Assembly (NCBI GenBank): GCA_964019425.1
Contig: OZ025785.1
Coordinates: 891,501-955,500, forward strand
DNA from: Flectonema sp. DT1601
Taxonomy: Eukaryota; Euglenozoa; Diplonemea; Diplonemida; Diplonemidae
Direction: 5' to 3'
DNA: 64,000 nucleotides
The translations under genes and the position numbers were made by a program. Each line of letters opens with the position of its first letter. The first letter of the stretch is position 1. A model generated the notes under the pieces. That model had not been told where the DNA came from. It was given only the letters and a program-made list of their open reading frames with translations, and did no database searches. Of this stretch, positions 1 to 11,270 are shown piece by piece.

Positions 1-965
1 GTGATGGCTTCAACTCTACCATCTGGCTGTCCGAGAGGAGCGAGATCTCCACCATTGAAGTATGTTGTTGTTAAGAGAACTGTTTCACCTTCAGCAGCAA
101 TTCTTGCTAACCATGGAGGTGCTCTACAGGGTGCAACCCAAGCACATTTACCAGTAGTAACGTTTAGAGCGTACACAAAGTTTTGTAAATTATTACTCGT
201 ACTAACACCTGTCTTGTATACAATATCTCCAACCAGAATCGGTGATGTGAAATCTTCTCCAATTGGACCGATAGGGGCAAGCCAGTTAAGTTGTCCATCA
301 GAAGCACGACGAGACACAACATGTCCTTCAGTAATGTTTGAGTTCACGTAGTAAATATTCCCACCTCCAGCTATGACGTTAGTCCCAGCTCTGACATCGA
401 GTGTTGAGTTCCAGATATTATGACCTGTTGACTTGTTTAGAGCAAAGAATTCAGGTCCATTTACAACATTGTCTATTTGAACATAAACATGTCCATCAGC
501 AACTACAGGTTGCATTGAGACGTGGAGGAATGATTCGTTATCTTCGTTAATTGATTGAATATCTTTCTCGAAATCAACATCTCCAGTTATCAAAGACCTC
601 CTTTCAAGGTGACCTACCGTAGTGTTGCTCCACATGACATCTCCTCGTAATAGGACGATACTTTCTCCATCAATTGTTGGGCTTCCAACCATGAAGTCAA
701 CCGTCTTTGTCCAGATTATCGGAGGATCTCCTAAAGCAGCTTTGCTGTGTGGTGACGGTTTGGGTGGTGCTGGTGGGTATGCCATCCATGTACCAAAACA
801 CTTTGTTTGGCAATTTATTTGCAAACTACAAAAACTATCAGTGTCCCAGCAGCCATAACATTCACCTTCTTGACTACACAGATAACAACACTTTGAACTT
901 CGTACTTCATAAAGTAACGTTGTGAATACAAACGTAATTAATAACAGTCTTGTTAGACTCATCAT
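1..965 (-). CDS. Secreted Cys-rich protein with PQQ-like beta-propeller (3' part outside window)
   Basis: The frame is open from an ATG ATG pair at 965 to the window edge, about 320 codons, so the C-terminus is missing. The first 23 or so residues are a classical signal peptide (basic start, then LLLITFVFTTLL). A Cys-rich stretch of about 35 residues follows, with CCYLC, CYGC and CQTKC motifs, then a Pro-rich linker. The rest is a repeated beta-rich pattern of the PQQ/quinoprotein-like propeller type: blades with YVQIDN, FFALNKSTGHNIW, VYALNVTTGKCAW and RRASDGQLNW, where an A-L-N/D-x-x-T/D-G-x-x-x-W motif closes each blade. It is probably exported or on the cell surface; the substrate is unknown. 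Translation shows the frame directly; the fold is inferred from blade motifs. A pyrimidine-rich stretch ending TTCAG lies about 27 nt upstream of the start. Confidence 0.75.
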   Translation of the reverse strand, partial: MMSLTRLLLITFVFTTLLYEVRSSKCCYLCSQEGECYGCWDTDSFCSLQINCQTKCFGTWMAYPPAPPKPSPHSKAALGDPPIIWTKTVDFMVGSPTIDGESIVLLRGDVMWSNTTVGHLERRSLITGDVDFEKDIQSINEDNESFLHVSMQPVVADGHVYVQIDNVVNGPEFFALNKSTGHNIWNSTLDVRAGTNVIAGGGNIYYVNSNITEGHVVSRRASDGQLNWLAPIGPIGEDFTSPILVGDIVYKTGVSTSNNLQNFVYALNVTTGKCAWVAPCRAPPWLARIAAEGETVLLTTTYFNGGDLAPLGQPDGRVEAI

Positions 966-1950
966 CGTGAAGAGAACTCACAGCTCTCTTGACTGAATGG
1001 AGGAAAGATGATATAATATTTATTAATACAAATCATGCTATGAAATGAAGTGACTAATTAACATCTTTTACTGCGGGGAGATAAATGAAACTATTCATTC
1101 GTTTTGTGCACATCTTCTGAAGACGGACAGCAAAGTGTCTGTGAACAACCCGAACACTAACCCGCCTGGTGAGGTGGTTATGAAGCAATCGGGTGATAAA
1201 AACAATCGAAAGAATAGTGGCGGCCTAACATAGTAAGCCGCCAGAAAAGAGAGAAAAAGATGTCCAATGACGCACACAATAGAACAAGCTAGACAGGGAA
1301 CCACCAACCGTGTTTTTCGGGTCTAAACAACGACCCGATGACGGTCTTAAAGACAATTTAGCCTTTTAGGAAGGTGACATGTTCCACGTACTTTTTTTAT
1401 ATTGAAGGAAGGCATTAATAACCAACAAAAGACAGAAGGAAAGACGTCACACCAAGCAGCCTTTTTTGGCCCTCAAACACGACGTATATTTTTCACTCAA
1501 CTCGCATGTCACGGAGGAAAACATGGGACTGGGAAGGGAGACAGCAAACACACTGGAAGCCCAAAGACCCACAGATGCCAGCATTAACTTCTGTAATAAT
1601 AATAAGAAGCACTGCATGCTTGCCAGCACCCACAGATGCCAGCAAATCGTTTTAATTTGAAAAATGAGACCCAAAACAGAGTCAGCTTAAAAATTACTTT
1701 ACGGACCTAGTACTCGTTGACATGACGTAAGGAGCTGAAAGGTTTTTACGACAAGCGCAAAGGAGCACTATTTCTGTTGTTAAAAAGCTCTATGTGCTTA
1801 GCACGGAATTGTTTATTGACTAAAGACAGATATTTGTTATTTACAATAATATTGAATTGGATTGTGGACACAATTCATTATCTCGTGCAGCTAATCAGCC
1901 GGTTGGAAAGACTTAGTAGTAGAGAGAGCGAGACGACAGGCAAATATATT
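966..1950. other. Intergenic region, no gene seen
   Basis: This region separates the propeller gene from the acyl-CoA dehydrogenase. Its open frames of 61-75 codons are short and overlap on both strands without family resemblance. A 16-nt motif, cccacagatgccagca, occurs twice as a direct repeat, near 1570 and 1630. Nothing else is supportable. Confidence 0.5.
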
Positions 1951-3474
1951 TTAGAGTCGAGCAGTCTTTGAGACACCACGAGCCGCCTGACGGATGGCAA
2001 AGTCAGCCATCACTTCCTCAGCACCTCCGAGAATTGCGGAGAACTTCTGGTTACGAACAAAGTGTTCAACCTTTGAACCCATTCCACTCTTTGTTACAGC
2101 CCTTCCTCCAAAGATCTGAGCAGCGTTATCAGCAACCTTGTGGGAAACACGAGTAGAGTGGTATTTCAACAAGGCCATTGGACCACCGAGTTTGCGTGCC
2201 TGCTGAGAGAAGGATAAGTTCTTCATTTGGAAGGTGATAACGTCCAACCAACTCTGAAGTGCTTCAGTGCCAGCTGTCATTTCAGCGATTTTATTTCTGA
2301 TGACCGGCTGGGCGATAAGTGGCTTTCCGAATACCTTTCTCTGAGTTGCCCATTTGAAAGTTTCTTCAATTACTTCTCTGCAACGCTCAGCAACACCGAC
2401 GACCATTCCCCAACGCTCGTGGTTGAAGTTTGCCATGATGCATTTGAATCCCTTGTTTTCTTCTCCAAGTAGATTTGCAACTGGAACCTTCACATCAGTG
2501 AACATAACGTAAGCAGTTCCAGCCGATGGTGAGTAAGAAGTGCTAATCAGCTTGGTAACAACACCTTCTGTACGTGGGATCAAAAGCATCGAAATCCCTC
2601 CAATACCTGGCCCCCCAGTACGAACAGCTGTAGAGAAGTAGTCAGCGTACATCCCTCCAGTGATCCATTTCTTTTCACCGTTTACGATGTAGAACTTTCC
2701 ACATGCAGATTTGGTGGCTGTACATTTTATTTGAGCCACGTCTGAACCAACATATGGCTCAGAAATAGCTAGACAAATACGCTTGTCACCCTTAAGGACT
2801 GCTGGGATAATCTCTCTACGCATAGCGTTACTTCCAAAGTATGACACAGGAGGGAGTCCAATTCCGAGACCTCCTCCAAGACCATCAGTGAATCCTTGAG
2901 ATCCAAGTCTTGCGAATTCCTGTTGGAAAATCATCTCATGAAAGACGTCAAAGTCTTCACCTTTAATACCACAGATGGAAAGACCTTTTAACCATGGTCC
3001 TGGTCCTAGACATGATGCAAGAGTTCCTTGAGATGCGAACTTCTTGTACAGCTCTGCTGGAATAGGTTTACCAGCTGAGTCAATAGCAGCACACTCACCT
3101 AAGACAGTCTTGTTCCATGAGCGTAGCGTCTTTTGAAGCATTAAGTGACTATCACCGAAGTATGGAGATGCGAATCCCTGATTAATTCCCATCGCAGCAT
3201 AAGGTATTCCAGTAATGAGAGGAGCACTGGTATCTTTAGCTCCTTCTAACTTACCAATAACAAGTCTGTTGTATCTGACCAGAACATCAGACCTGTGAAG
3301 CTCCCAAAACTCTTCTGACGCGTCCTTTCCAGCGTAGCCAGAAAGTACTCTTTCACCTCCCGGATGCATTTTCGCAAATTTACTGATGTCATAAACGAGA
3401 CCATCGACAGCAATCCACATATCTCCAGCCTTATTGTGCTGAGACAACTCTGGTAAGGTAATTGTTTTCGACAT
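1951..3474 (-). CDS. Cytochrome b5 domain / acyl-CoA dehydrogenase fusion
   Basis: The gene is a single 507-codon exon. Residues 1-80 form a cytochrome b5 heme-binding domain, with HPGGERVLSGYAGKDASEEF carrying the axial His of HPGG and a second His in ELHRSDV. Residues from about 110 are a complete acyl-CoA dehydrogenase: N-terminal helical part, the FAD-contacting LAISEPYVGSDVA and GEKKWITGG motifs, and a C-terminal helical part with LGGAEEVMADFAIRQ. The Glu of AEEVM is the candidate catalytic base. The reaction expected is alpha,beta-dehydrogenation of an acyl-CoA, with the b5 domain possibly passing electrons. Such fusions are known in fungi and some protists; the chain-length preference cannot be read here. 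The ATG follows a run of A residues. The next gene downstream starts more than 980 nt away. Confidence 0.9.
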   Translation of the reverse strand: MSKTITLPELSQHNKAGDMWIAVDGLVYDISKFAKMHPGGERVLSGYAGKDASEEFWELHRSDVLVRYNRLVIGKLEGAKDTSAPLITGIPYAAMGINQGFASPYFGDSHLMLQKTLRSWNKTVLGECAAIDSAGKPIPAELYKKFASQGTLASCLGPGPWLKGLSICGIKGEDFDVFHEMIFQQEFARLGSQGFTDGLGGGLGIGLPPVSYFGSNAMRREIIPAVLKGDKRICLAISEPYVGSDVAQIKCTATKSACGKFYIVNGEKKWITGGMYADYFSTAVRTGGPGIGGISMLLIPRTEGVVTKLISTSYSPSAGTAYVMFTDVKVPVANLLGEENKGFKCIMANFNHERWGMVVGVAERCREVIEETFKWATQRKVFGKPLIAQPVIRNKIAEMTAGTEALQSWLDVITFQMKNLSFSQQARKLGGPMALLKYHSTRVSHKVADNAAQIFGGRAVTKSGMGSKVEHFVRNQKFSAILGGAEEVMADFAIRQAARGVSKTARL

Positions 3475-4461
3475 TTCTTTTTTTTTTTTTTTAAAAGAGA
3501 GGCTGCTTCAATTGAACATAAAAATATAAAAAAAGAATGTATTCCACCTAAACTCAACCTACACAATCGACTTAAAATGAGCCAATCATTCGCTTTACCT
3601 GGCGTAACTCCTTTTAATGGTTCCAGCTATCCTGAGGGAAGCTTCGGAGTGAACCAGCAACTAGATAGATGGTTCGATGATAAATGTGTTAATTATAGTG
3701 GTTGTTAGGCATCGTTAACCATTATTGATTACGTTTTTTCCATGAGTTGTCCTGTGAGGAAGTATCCATTAATAATATAGTGTTAATGAAGCATTAAACT
3801 TATTCATAGTAAACCAGTTTCTGTTTCGGACTGGCGTTAGAAATTGTAATCCGAAAAAGCCAAACACCGAAGCTCGTACTCCTCAACACAATTTTTTTTT
3901 TTTTTTTTTTTTTCGACGTCGTTTTAAAAAGAAAAAACACGTACAAAGAGGGGGTACTTTTACGCACCATAACAGCGTCGGAAAAATTATTAAAAATTCC
4001 TTTTTTTATTTTTATTTTTTGGTTTTTGGACCGGAACGCAACGTGCTTCAAGACAAGAACATAAGAATATTAGCACCCACACACAACCTAAAGACGCCAA
4101 GTAAAAAGCGTTTTCCGTACGAGAGTCATCTAATAAATATATCAGCAGTAAAGGCTAAGATTAACCTTTATTGATATATCGATTATCGTATGTTCTTTCT
4201 GAATTCTATTCATGTTTTAGAATTCATACGACATGGGTAACATGATAGGAGTCTCTTTTTTTTTTTTTTTTTTTTTGGTTCACTTTTTTCCTAAATCAAT
4301 AAAACACAATCAGCTCAAGAAAGTAAGGAATCACCTGATTGCATAAGTGAGTAGCATATAATCACAATGATCTAAGCAGGAGAAGACTCTTCTTGCTAGA
4401 ATTCTTTGTCTTGTCATAAGATGTTATAGAAACAATATAGCAAATCGTAGTTCACATTTTC
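3475..4461. other. Intergenic region with homopolymer tracts
   Basis: About 1 kb between the FkbM gene and the dehydrogenase. It contains T-runs near 3893-3913 and 4256-4276 and no credible open frame. The 3475-3660 part is likely the 5' flank of the dehydrogenase; it has a T-rich stretch ending in AAG, read on the minus strand, about 30 nt before the ATG. Confidence 0.5.
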
Positions 4462-5893
4462 TTAAATAAATAGTTTGTGGTATTCGATTGGTACCGTACT
4501 GTTGGTGTGTTTTATTTATTGTAATTATTAGTGGAGGAATACGATATAAAAATAATACAAACCTTTTCTTCACAGCATAGATGTCAACAGTAGTTGTCTT
4601 GCGAGTGAATGGTGTGAACTGAGCAGGTTCGATGAGGTCAGTACCTGCGTAGATTGCGTAACCGAAGTTTGTAAGGATTTCAAGAAGCTCTTGAGGGCGA
4701 TGACCAGAAGCGGTCAGGAAAGACGTGTCAAACTCAGAACGGATGACATCAACACCGAGTTCAGATAATAACTTACTACCACCAAGAAGAGCTTCTATCT
4801 CGTGACCTTGGCAATCCATTTTCATAAAGTGAACATGTTGTTTAATCTCGGTATCTAATGTTGTCACTTGAATTACGTTCTCTGACGCCCATCCTTGTCT
4901 TCTACCACCAAAAAGATCACGGACGGTACCTTCAGCTTGTGTCCTAATAACAGAGTTTCCCATGTTTCCAGACTCTGATCTAATAGTAGCGTTACCTGGT
5001 TGTTGACCAGCAGCTTTAGTAATTAAGTTGACAGGATTTCCATAATGAGGTGTGTTAAGTTCAATTGATCTCTGAAACAACCGATAATTAGCGGGAACAG
5101 GTTCGAACGCTGTGACAGTTGCTCCAGACGACGCCATTACCCAACTGCATGTTCCAATGTTACCTCCAACGTCGACAACATTCAGTTGTTTGATGTTAAA
5201 TATCATTCTTATTGATGCTAAATTATCAATAAGTGAACAACAATCACCCCACCAACCACTTCTTATAAACATACTTGAGACCATATCATTAATTCCGTGA
5301 GTACAAAGATAAAAAGGATTTACAGACTTAGAAGTATAAACACGACTGTCTTTCCCAGGACATTTCTCAGTACTATCTGGAAGTGAGATTGCTCCCGGTT
5401 GTGGTGTTGGTTTTGGTGGGATTCCAGCAGCAACTTTAATCCAAAGCTCTCCGTTTGACCATTTAATCTGTCGACCACCATCAGCTAGGTATCCAGATAA
5501 TCCCAGCATCATTATCTGTTTTGCTGTTACTGATCCTTGTGCAGGAGACCAGTGAGCGCATTGCTGCTGTGCTCTAACTACGTTGCCAGTTTGTAAAACT
5601 GATGCGTTCTGTCCAGTCTTTGCATCTTTCCAAATACCTGAAAAACTTCTGACAAATTCTGGATTTGTTGTATCGATTATTAAACCATCATTGTCAACTG
5701 ATGTTTCACGTTCAGTTGGTATTGGAGTAGGTGAGGGTGTACGTGATGATTTCTTCTGCTCTGTCAGTCTTTCAACTTCTTCCCGCACTGTCACCAAATG
5801 TTCTGATTTCCCTTCATCCTTCCTTCCGATACCTAACTGCAGAGCCAACCCTGCGAATAGAATGAAAGCGAGTAAAATGTACCTCGTCTGCAT
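4462..5893 (-). CDS. Membrane-anchored FkbM-type methyltransferase
   Basis: Two exons (5893-4563 and 4498-4462) encode 455 residues. The 64-nt intron 4562-4499 starts GTTTGT and ends ACCAACAG, adding a 12-residue tail (STVPIEYHKLFI) before TAA. Residues 5-23 (ILLAFILFAGLALQLGIG) form a signal anchor and are followed by a charged Ser/Thr/Pro-rich stalk. Residues 80-150 are a small Trp-rich domain of the type SGIWKD...QTGN...WSPAQG...IKWSNGELW. Residues 220-430 are an FkbM SAM-dependent methyltransferase: VDVGGNIGTCS is motif I, followed by TAFEPVPANY and MKMDCQGHE, ending TVDIYAVKK. It probably O-methylates a glycan or lipid in the secretory lumen (inference). A strong TCTCCCTTATTTTCCCAG acceptor-like site ends at 5912, 18 nt before the ATG. 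Confidence 0.85.
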
Positions 5894-6055
5894 TCTTTTT
5901 ATTATAAGGTTCTGGGAAAATAAGGGAGATAAATATCACGATACTACAACAAGTCTTATTTAGAATATGGTAACCCCGACACGATGTAAACATCATTTCT
6001 ACTACGCTACGGTTGGCATCGCAATCTATATTCCCGAAACGTGTACATAACAGCC

Positions 6056-7543
6056 TCAGGTTTTATCTGCAGACTGTCGCTGTCTATCAATCATCCTCGC
6101 CTTGCTAAGGAATCCGGGAGGCCATTTCCGACTCTTATCCCCACCTCTGTTGTACGAAGCTACAACTGTACTTCGCAAGCTGTCAAAAGCTTTGAAGTCT
6201 TTTGAACGTCTGTAGACCTCAGCGAGCTCTGTGTGAAGTTGTAGTGGAGGTCGGAGACATGTTGAAAACGCCTCCTGGTACAGACTTTCCGCATGCAATG
6301 CAAAAATATCTCCCGGAAACGAAGTATATCTCGCCATACTGCGGAGGACAATTATGTAGCAAGTCTCAGAGGGAGGGTGTGGTAACAGTTTTTTCACAGC
6401 ACCAAAAACATCAATCAACTCTTCAGGTGCTTGCGTGTGTGTCCGCAAGACCTGTATCCAAAATGCTTCTGTTTTTGCCATGTCACACTTTAAAGCACAA
6501 TTCACAATTATCTTTGCACTGGCCAGTCGATTTTCCAAAGCGCAAAGCCGCAGCAATGACTTATAAAGGTCTTCTGTTGGAGTCAACTTAGTTACAAAAA
6601 CAGCTATTTTTGCCACATTTATGCCGACCTCCAAATTTCCAGCACCAGCCACTAAGGTTGAAAAAGTCTTCATATCAGGGTAAAAACCAGCTTTCCACAA
6701 AGTTATAAAAAATTTCAAGCTTTCTGAACGACTATACCCGTATAAAGGTTTAGAGAGACTGCCTTTTGGTGATTGAGTATTGAAGGCATGGAGTACGTTT
6801 GAAACGATTTCCCCATCTGGATAATAATATTTTGATACCTCTTTAAATATTGTGAGCGTCTGAGATACGTATCCTCTTCTATTATAAAACGATAACAATC
6901 GGATATAGTCCTCCCTCGGGAGTTTAATATTGGATTGTTGCATACGAGTAACCAAAGAGCTAATAGTATGATCAAGACGAAGTGAGATAGAAATATTAAT
7001 TGCTGTACTGTAGCCAATCGTGAAAGCATTATTGCTATCCTGTGAAATGTTTGATATAACTGAATGGAGCTCTGGAGTGATATCGTTATTAGGATCGGTT
7101 CTCCCATTTAGTAGGACGGTTTTAATTCTTTTTTTCATTAAGTTCAATTCATTTGGAGCTGGTTCAGTGCAAACAATTCCATCAACAAGCCTTATCAATG
7201 CGATGTTTTCCTTAGATGGGATGGTTGATTTAATTTGCTGTTCCGTGTTTTTACGAGACATTACCGCAACACACAAGGCTTCAAGTTCATCATCATTATC
7301 ATCATTTGTCTCACTTGTTTGAATCGAGTCTAAAGTCTCCAGCAAGCTACTTGATTTTGGTGGAAATACTTCAAAGTTTGGTTCTACACACGCGTCTGCT
7401 TTTCTTGATATTAGTTCAGTTTCCTGAACATTATTTTTTGGAATATGAAATGGATTAGCCAATCCTGCTACGGTCAGTTCCTGTGAAGTCGATACTTGAA
7501 TTGATTTTCTTCGTCTTATCCCACGACATTTAGAAAGCAACAT
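6056..7543 (-). CDS. PPR-like helical repeat protein, probably organellar
   Basis: This is a single exon of 495 codons. The N-terminus (MLLSKCRGIRRRKSIQ) is basic and lacks acidic residues, fitting a mitochondrial presequence. From about residue 185 to 430 the chain is a series of paired helices of about 35 residues with pentatricopeptide spacing, for example LPREDYIRLLSFYNRRGYVS, YPDGEIVSNVLHAF and YPDMKTFSTLVAGAGN. PPR proteins bind organellar transcripts for processing, editing or translation. The repeats are divergent, so the exact count and the RNA target are not determinable. Only 163 nt separate its stop from the start of the FkbM gene downstream, in keeping with polycistronic packing. 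The alternative is a general TPR-like scaffold. Confidence 0.6.
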   Translation of the reverse strand: MLLSKCRGIRRRKSIQVSTSQELTVAGLANPFHIPKNNVQETELISRKADACVEPNFEVFPPKSSSLLETLDSIQTSETNDDNDDELEALCVAVMSRKNTEQQIKSTIPSKENIALIRLVDGIVCTEPAPNELNLMKKRIKTVLLNGRTDPNNDITPELHSVISNISQDSNNAFTIGYSTAINISISLRLDHTISSLVTRMQQSNIKLPREDYIRLLSFYNRRGYVSQTLTIFKEVSKYYYPDGEIVSNVLHAFNTQSPKGSLSKPLYGYSRSESLKFFITLWKAGFYPDMKTFSTLVAGAGNLEVGINVAKIAVFVTKLTPTEDLYKSLLRLCALENRLASAKIIVNCALKCDMAKTEAFWIQVLRTHTQAPEELIDVFGAVKKLLPHPPSETCYIIVLRSMARYTSFPGDIFALHAESLYQEAFSTCLRPPLQLHTELAEVYRRSKDFKAFDSLRSTVVASYNRGGDKSRKWPPGFLSKARMIDRQRQSADKT

Positions 7544-7808
7544 CCACTAATCATACACAGTACATTATGATTAACTTATAGCAATGATTGTATTCTGTAA
7601 AAAAAGAGGGGAAAAAAAAGCAAAAATAAAAAGATTCCACTACACGAATCAAAAGCAGAAGACGAAAGTGTAAGTATTGAATTTTATAAGTTTATTGCTT
7701 TTTAATTCTTTCGAAAATGAAGTCTCTCCTCCTCCCAGCCAGTGCAAGGGGTAACAACAAAACCCACTTCAGTTGGCAATGCATACAGCAATAAAAACAT
7801 TAAAGCGG

Positions 7809-8151
7809 CTACAATGGGGAGTTGAGGGTGACTGACTGGTTGGGCAGTCCCATAGCGATCGAATCGTTGTTCTGTTTTTTTTTTGTTTTTTTTTTTTCCC
7901 TTGAAACAACAATAATAGAACGTGAAAACTACTCTATCGATAAGAACAAAACAAACCGGTCCAAGTCTCGGTATCCATGCTTGTGATCCTTTAACATGGT
8001 TTAAAGAATTCTTACTGAAAGTAGAGCAGCAATGTCCTTGTTTTCCTGCCTTGAACTTCACACCCTCGACACCGTAACCCTTGCCGGAGTATTCCAAGTG
8101 AGGGAGGGGACCCACGCCAGGCCCTAGCTGGCTGAGAACATCATCGAACAT
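7809..8151 (-). CDS. Small spliced gene, 85 residues, unknown
   Basis: Two exons, 8151-7957 and 7871-7809, join in frame across an 85-nt intron (7956-7872) that starts GTTTGT and ends in a long A/C run closing AAACAG, like the other introns here. The product is 85 residues: an N-terminus MFDDVLSQLGPGVGPLPH, a Gly/Lys-rich middle with KGYGVEGVKFKAGKQGHCC, then a short polar tail ending LNSPL. I do not recognise the family. Without splicing, the frame would instead run through poly-Lys codons made by the A-run, which is why the spliced form is preferred. A near-perfect pyrimidine stretch ending TTTTTTCTACCAG closes at 8192, about 41 nt upstream of the ATG, which supports a real transcript. Confidence 0.55.
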
Positions 8152-10472
8152 TACTTCAGAATTGAATTATTATTTTTAGTGTACCAAAGTTCTGGTAGAA
8201 AAAAGTAGGAAATATTTTGATGACAACATTAGAAAGGACTACTTTACTCTCCTGTGCATATCGTTACCCTGTTTTAGATATAAAATATTAACCTATTTCT
8301 TGTAATCAATTTAAGGGGAAATAAAAAAAAGGGAAAACATGCCCCACGAGGAATAATAATAATAAAACAAAAGAAAACGGGAGGGGAGAAGTGGAAAAGA
8401 CAAAATAAAAAAAATATGGAAAATGAAGGGTTCTCTGGAAGGGGGGTGGGGCGCTACACTAATCAGCAGCATGTGAAACGCTACTGAGACCACAACTCAA
8501 AACGAACGTAAATAACGACAACTGGGAGGGGAACGGACACGAAGTGCGGTACAGCAATAAAAAAAAGCTGCCCTGGGAAAGCAATTCTTACCCTCTACAT
8601 GACATCGAAATGGAAGACAACTTGACGATGTGCCAACGACTATCTCTTGAGTGGTTAGCTTTCTATTCATTTAAGTCGTCAAGAAGTGCATAATATAATT
8701 TCCGATTTCCTTTATTCTTTTCTTCCTTCTACATTAATTACATCCCGTGAACAACTTGGCCACTTGTGTGATATTTAAATAGCCAAGAAGGACTTCACAC
8801 AAGCAATAACACGATGTAATATCGGAGGGAAAGCTGCTACGTCTTAGCCAATTGATAGTAAACCTTCGTTTGCTTTCGGATAAGGGAATCGAACTGGATA
8901 CAATTTCCCTTCTTTTCCCTTATTTGCTCTTAGGACGTGCATCGTTCTTTCAAGCAGCTGTTTGCAAACCAACTGTTTGTTCTTTCTAGTTTTGCCTGCT
9001 TTTTTTTTTCTTTTCTAATAAGTTGGAATCTTTGTTCGTTCAAAAAAAAACAGGATGAACAGTAGCTGGTTCTCCTCGAGTGTTAGGCTTATTAACAGCT
9101 GCTTGTTATCTTTTTTATTTTCTAAAAAAAAAAGGGGATCACATAAACAAACAAACATTTATGTGTGTCAGCATGTCTGATTTTTGGTTTCTATTTTTCT
9201 TTTTTTTTTTAAATTTTTTTTTTTTTCTTTTTTTCATATGCTGTGGAGAACGTCATTCAGTTTATTATTAATTTTCTTTTTTTTTTTTTGAAAAGAAAAA
9301 ACAAAGGTAAAAGACAAGGAATAGAAATGTACATAAGTGCTTCGGTATGGAACCTACGAGCTAAGCGGAACTACTAGTTTTCCTAGCTTACGATTTCTTG
9401 AAAAAAAAGGAAATTGTTTTCCGCTTTCACTCACACGTCTATCGAATGCCTTTTTTTTTCTTTTTTTTTTTTTTTTTTTTCGTACTAACTATAAGGTCTC
9501 GAGAGTAAGAGTGTCTTTTTCATTTTCTTTAAAACGATATTGAAACTTCCTTTTTTTTTTTTATTATTGCTGAAAGGGGGAATAAGTTACATAATTAATC
9601 TCGCGAAGGGTGTTTTGAATACGCAAATAGTAAATAAATAATACTAGGAAAGGAAGGCAAATATAACAAAAGGCTTGTGAAGCCTTTAATGTGTTGCATA
9701 TATTACAATTTGCGCGAGACTCCTACACGTGGATTTCTTTTTTTTTTTCTATTTGTTTCTACTTTGCACCTGCCCTTCATGGTCACGTTATTTTCTACTT
9801 TCTACGTATGGCTAAGTAAGGTTCTCACTCCGCCCAAGAAAGAGAGTTGCGATTCCACAAAGTGCAGTTTTCTTTTTTTTTTTTTTTTTTTTCTTTTGTT
9901 AAGTCATTCCTCTCGAGACAACGACTTCTTTTCAAACATAAGATACCACAAAACAGCAATAACAAGCAGCGGTTAACACCAGTAGCTAGCTATTGACAGC
10001 GACGGAGGACACAATTCGCAGCACAACATAACAAAAATAGAATTCGTAATCAGCATAATCAGCATAGGGTACAGTGCATTGGGATGCTTTGATGAGATTT
10101 AGTTGCTATAGTCTCATCTACTAATAAAGGTTTATTAGGGTTTTTTAAAGATAAATAGATTTTTTTTTATAAAATAGCAGCTTCCCCCTCATCAATAAAA
10201 AAAGGTCAACAACAACACTACCACATATGAAGTGTCAAGTGACTCTTTACATAAGTCAGCACAGTTAATTCCTTCTAACGTGTGACTACGATGTGCTTAA
10301 TTCTAGTAGGTGTTAAAATAATAATAAAGAGATAGTAAGGCGGGGGGGTACAGATGTATCCTAGACCCTTCAAAGGGATGATAACAACGTAGACCGGCAT
10401 ACTAAAGCCTAGCACGGTACAAAGGAATACCGTTATGTTTTAAGGAAGGGGGTTTGATAAGGAAAATAAACA

Positions 10473-10514
<42 letters not shown>

Positions 10515-10746
10515 GATTTGTCGGTGACCTCAAAAGCAAAAATATCAATGGAATGGAAGTTCCTTACAACTTATGAGAAGAGAAACAAACAAAACACTTT
10601 TAACTTAACCCACAGCTAGTTTACGGGGCGTTGAAAACGTGAACATCTCATCTTCTCAAGTAAGAATTTTTTCGAAGGGAGTTACCCCCCTTCGAAGCCC
10701 ACAGAAAAACATACCAACATGACGGACCACCACCACAACAACAAAC

Positions 10747-10778
<32 letters not shown>

Positions 10779-11235
10779 TCACGAGGAAATAGGAGAAGAA
10801 CTCACTTAGAGAGGGTACTAAAAAAAGAAACTAACAACAAGGAGAAAGTCGATGGAGAAATTTTAGCTAGGAAATCCAGTGAAAGGGGGTTCGAACTTTG
10901 GAACCAAAAAATTTCATTAGCAAAAAAAAACAGGTGAGGGTTAAGAACCTTGACTACTAAGCCTTTTGTCTCTGTAGCGGATGCTCAAATAAACCATAAC
11001 ATAATCCTTACAAGAACAAAGAGAGGATGTGGGAAAAAGTCTCTCGAAAAACCTCTCTAGGAAAAAAGAAAATACTGATTAGTTTTTTTTGAGAATAACT
11101 TGCTATCTAGTGGTTTAAAAAGCCTTTTTGTCTTAAATAGAAAATGGCTGTTTTATCACCACACAATAAGATTTATTTAGAGAAAGGAGATACACAGTAG
11201 GAGAAGTAGGACAACTCAGAGATAAAATAATACAA

Positions 11236-11270
<35 letters not shown>

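Noticed and set aside
1-351. Plus-strand 116-codon frame at the left edge
   Set aside because: It is the antisense shadow of the PQQ-like propeller gene, whose minus-strand frame is longer and has motifs.
9080-9976. Plus-strand frames of 63-99 codons rich in Phe and Leu
   Set aside because: They are created by T-homopolymers, change frame with run length and resemble no protein.
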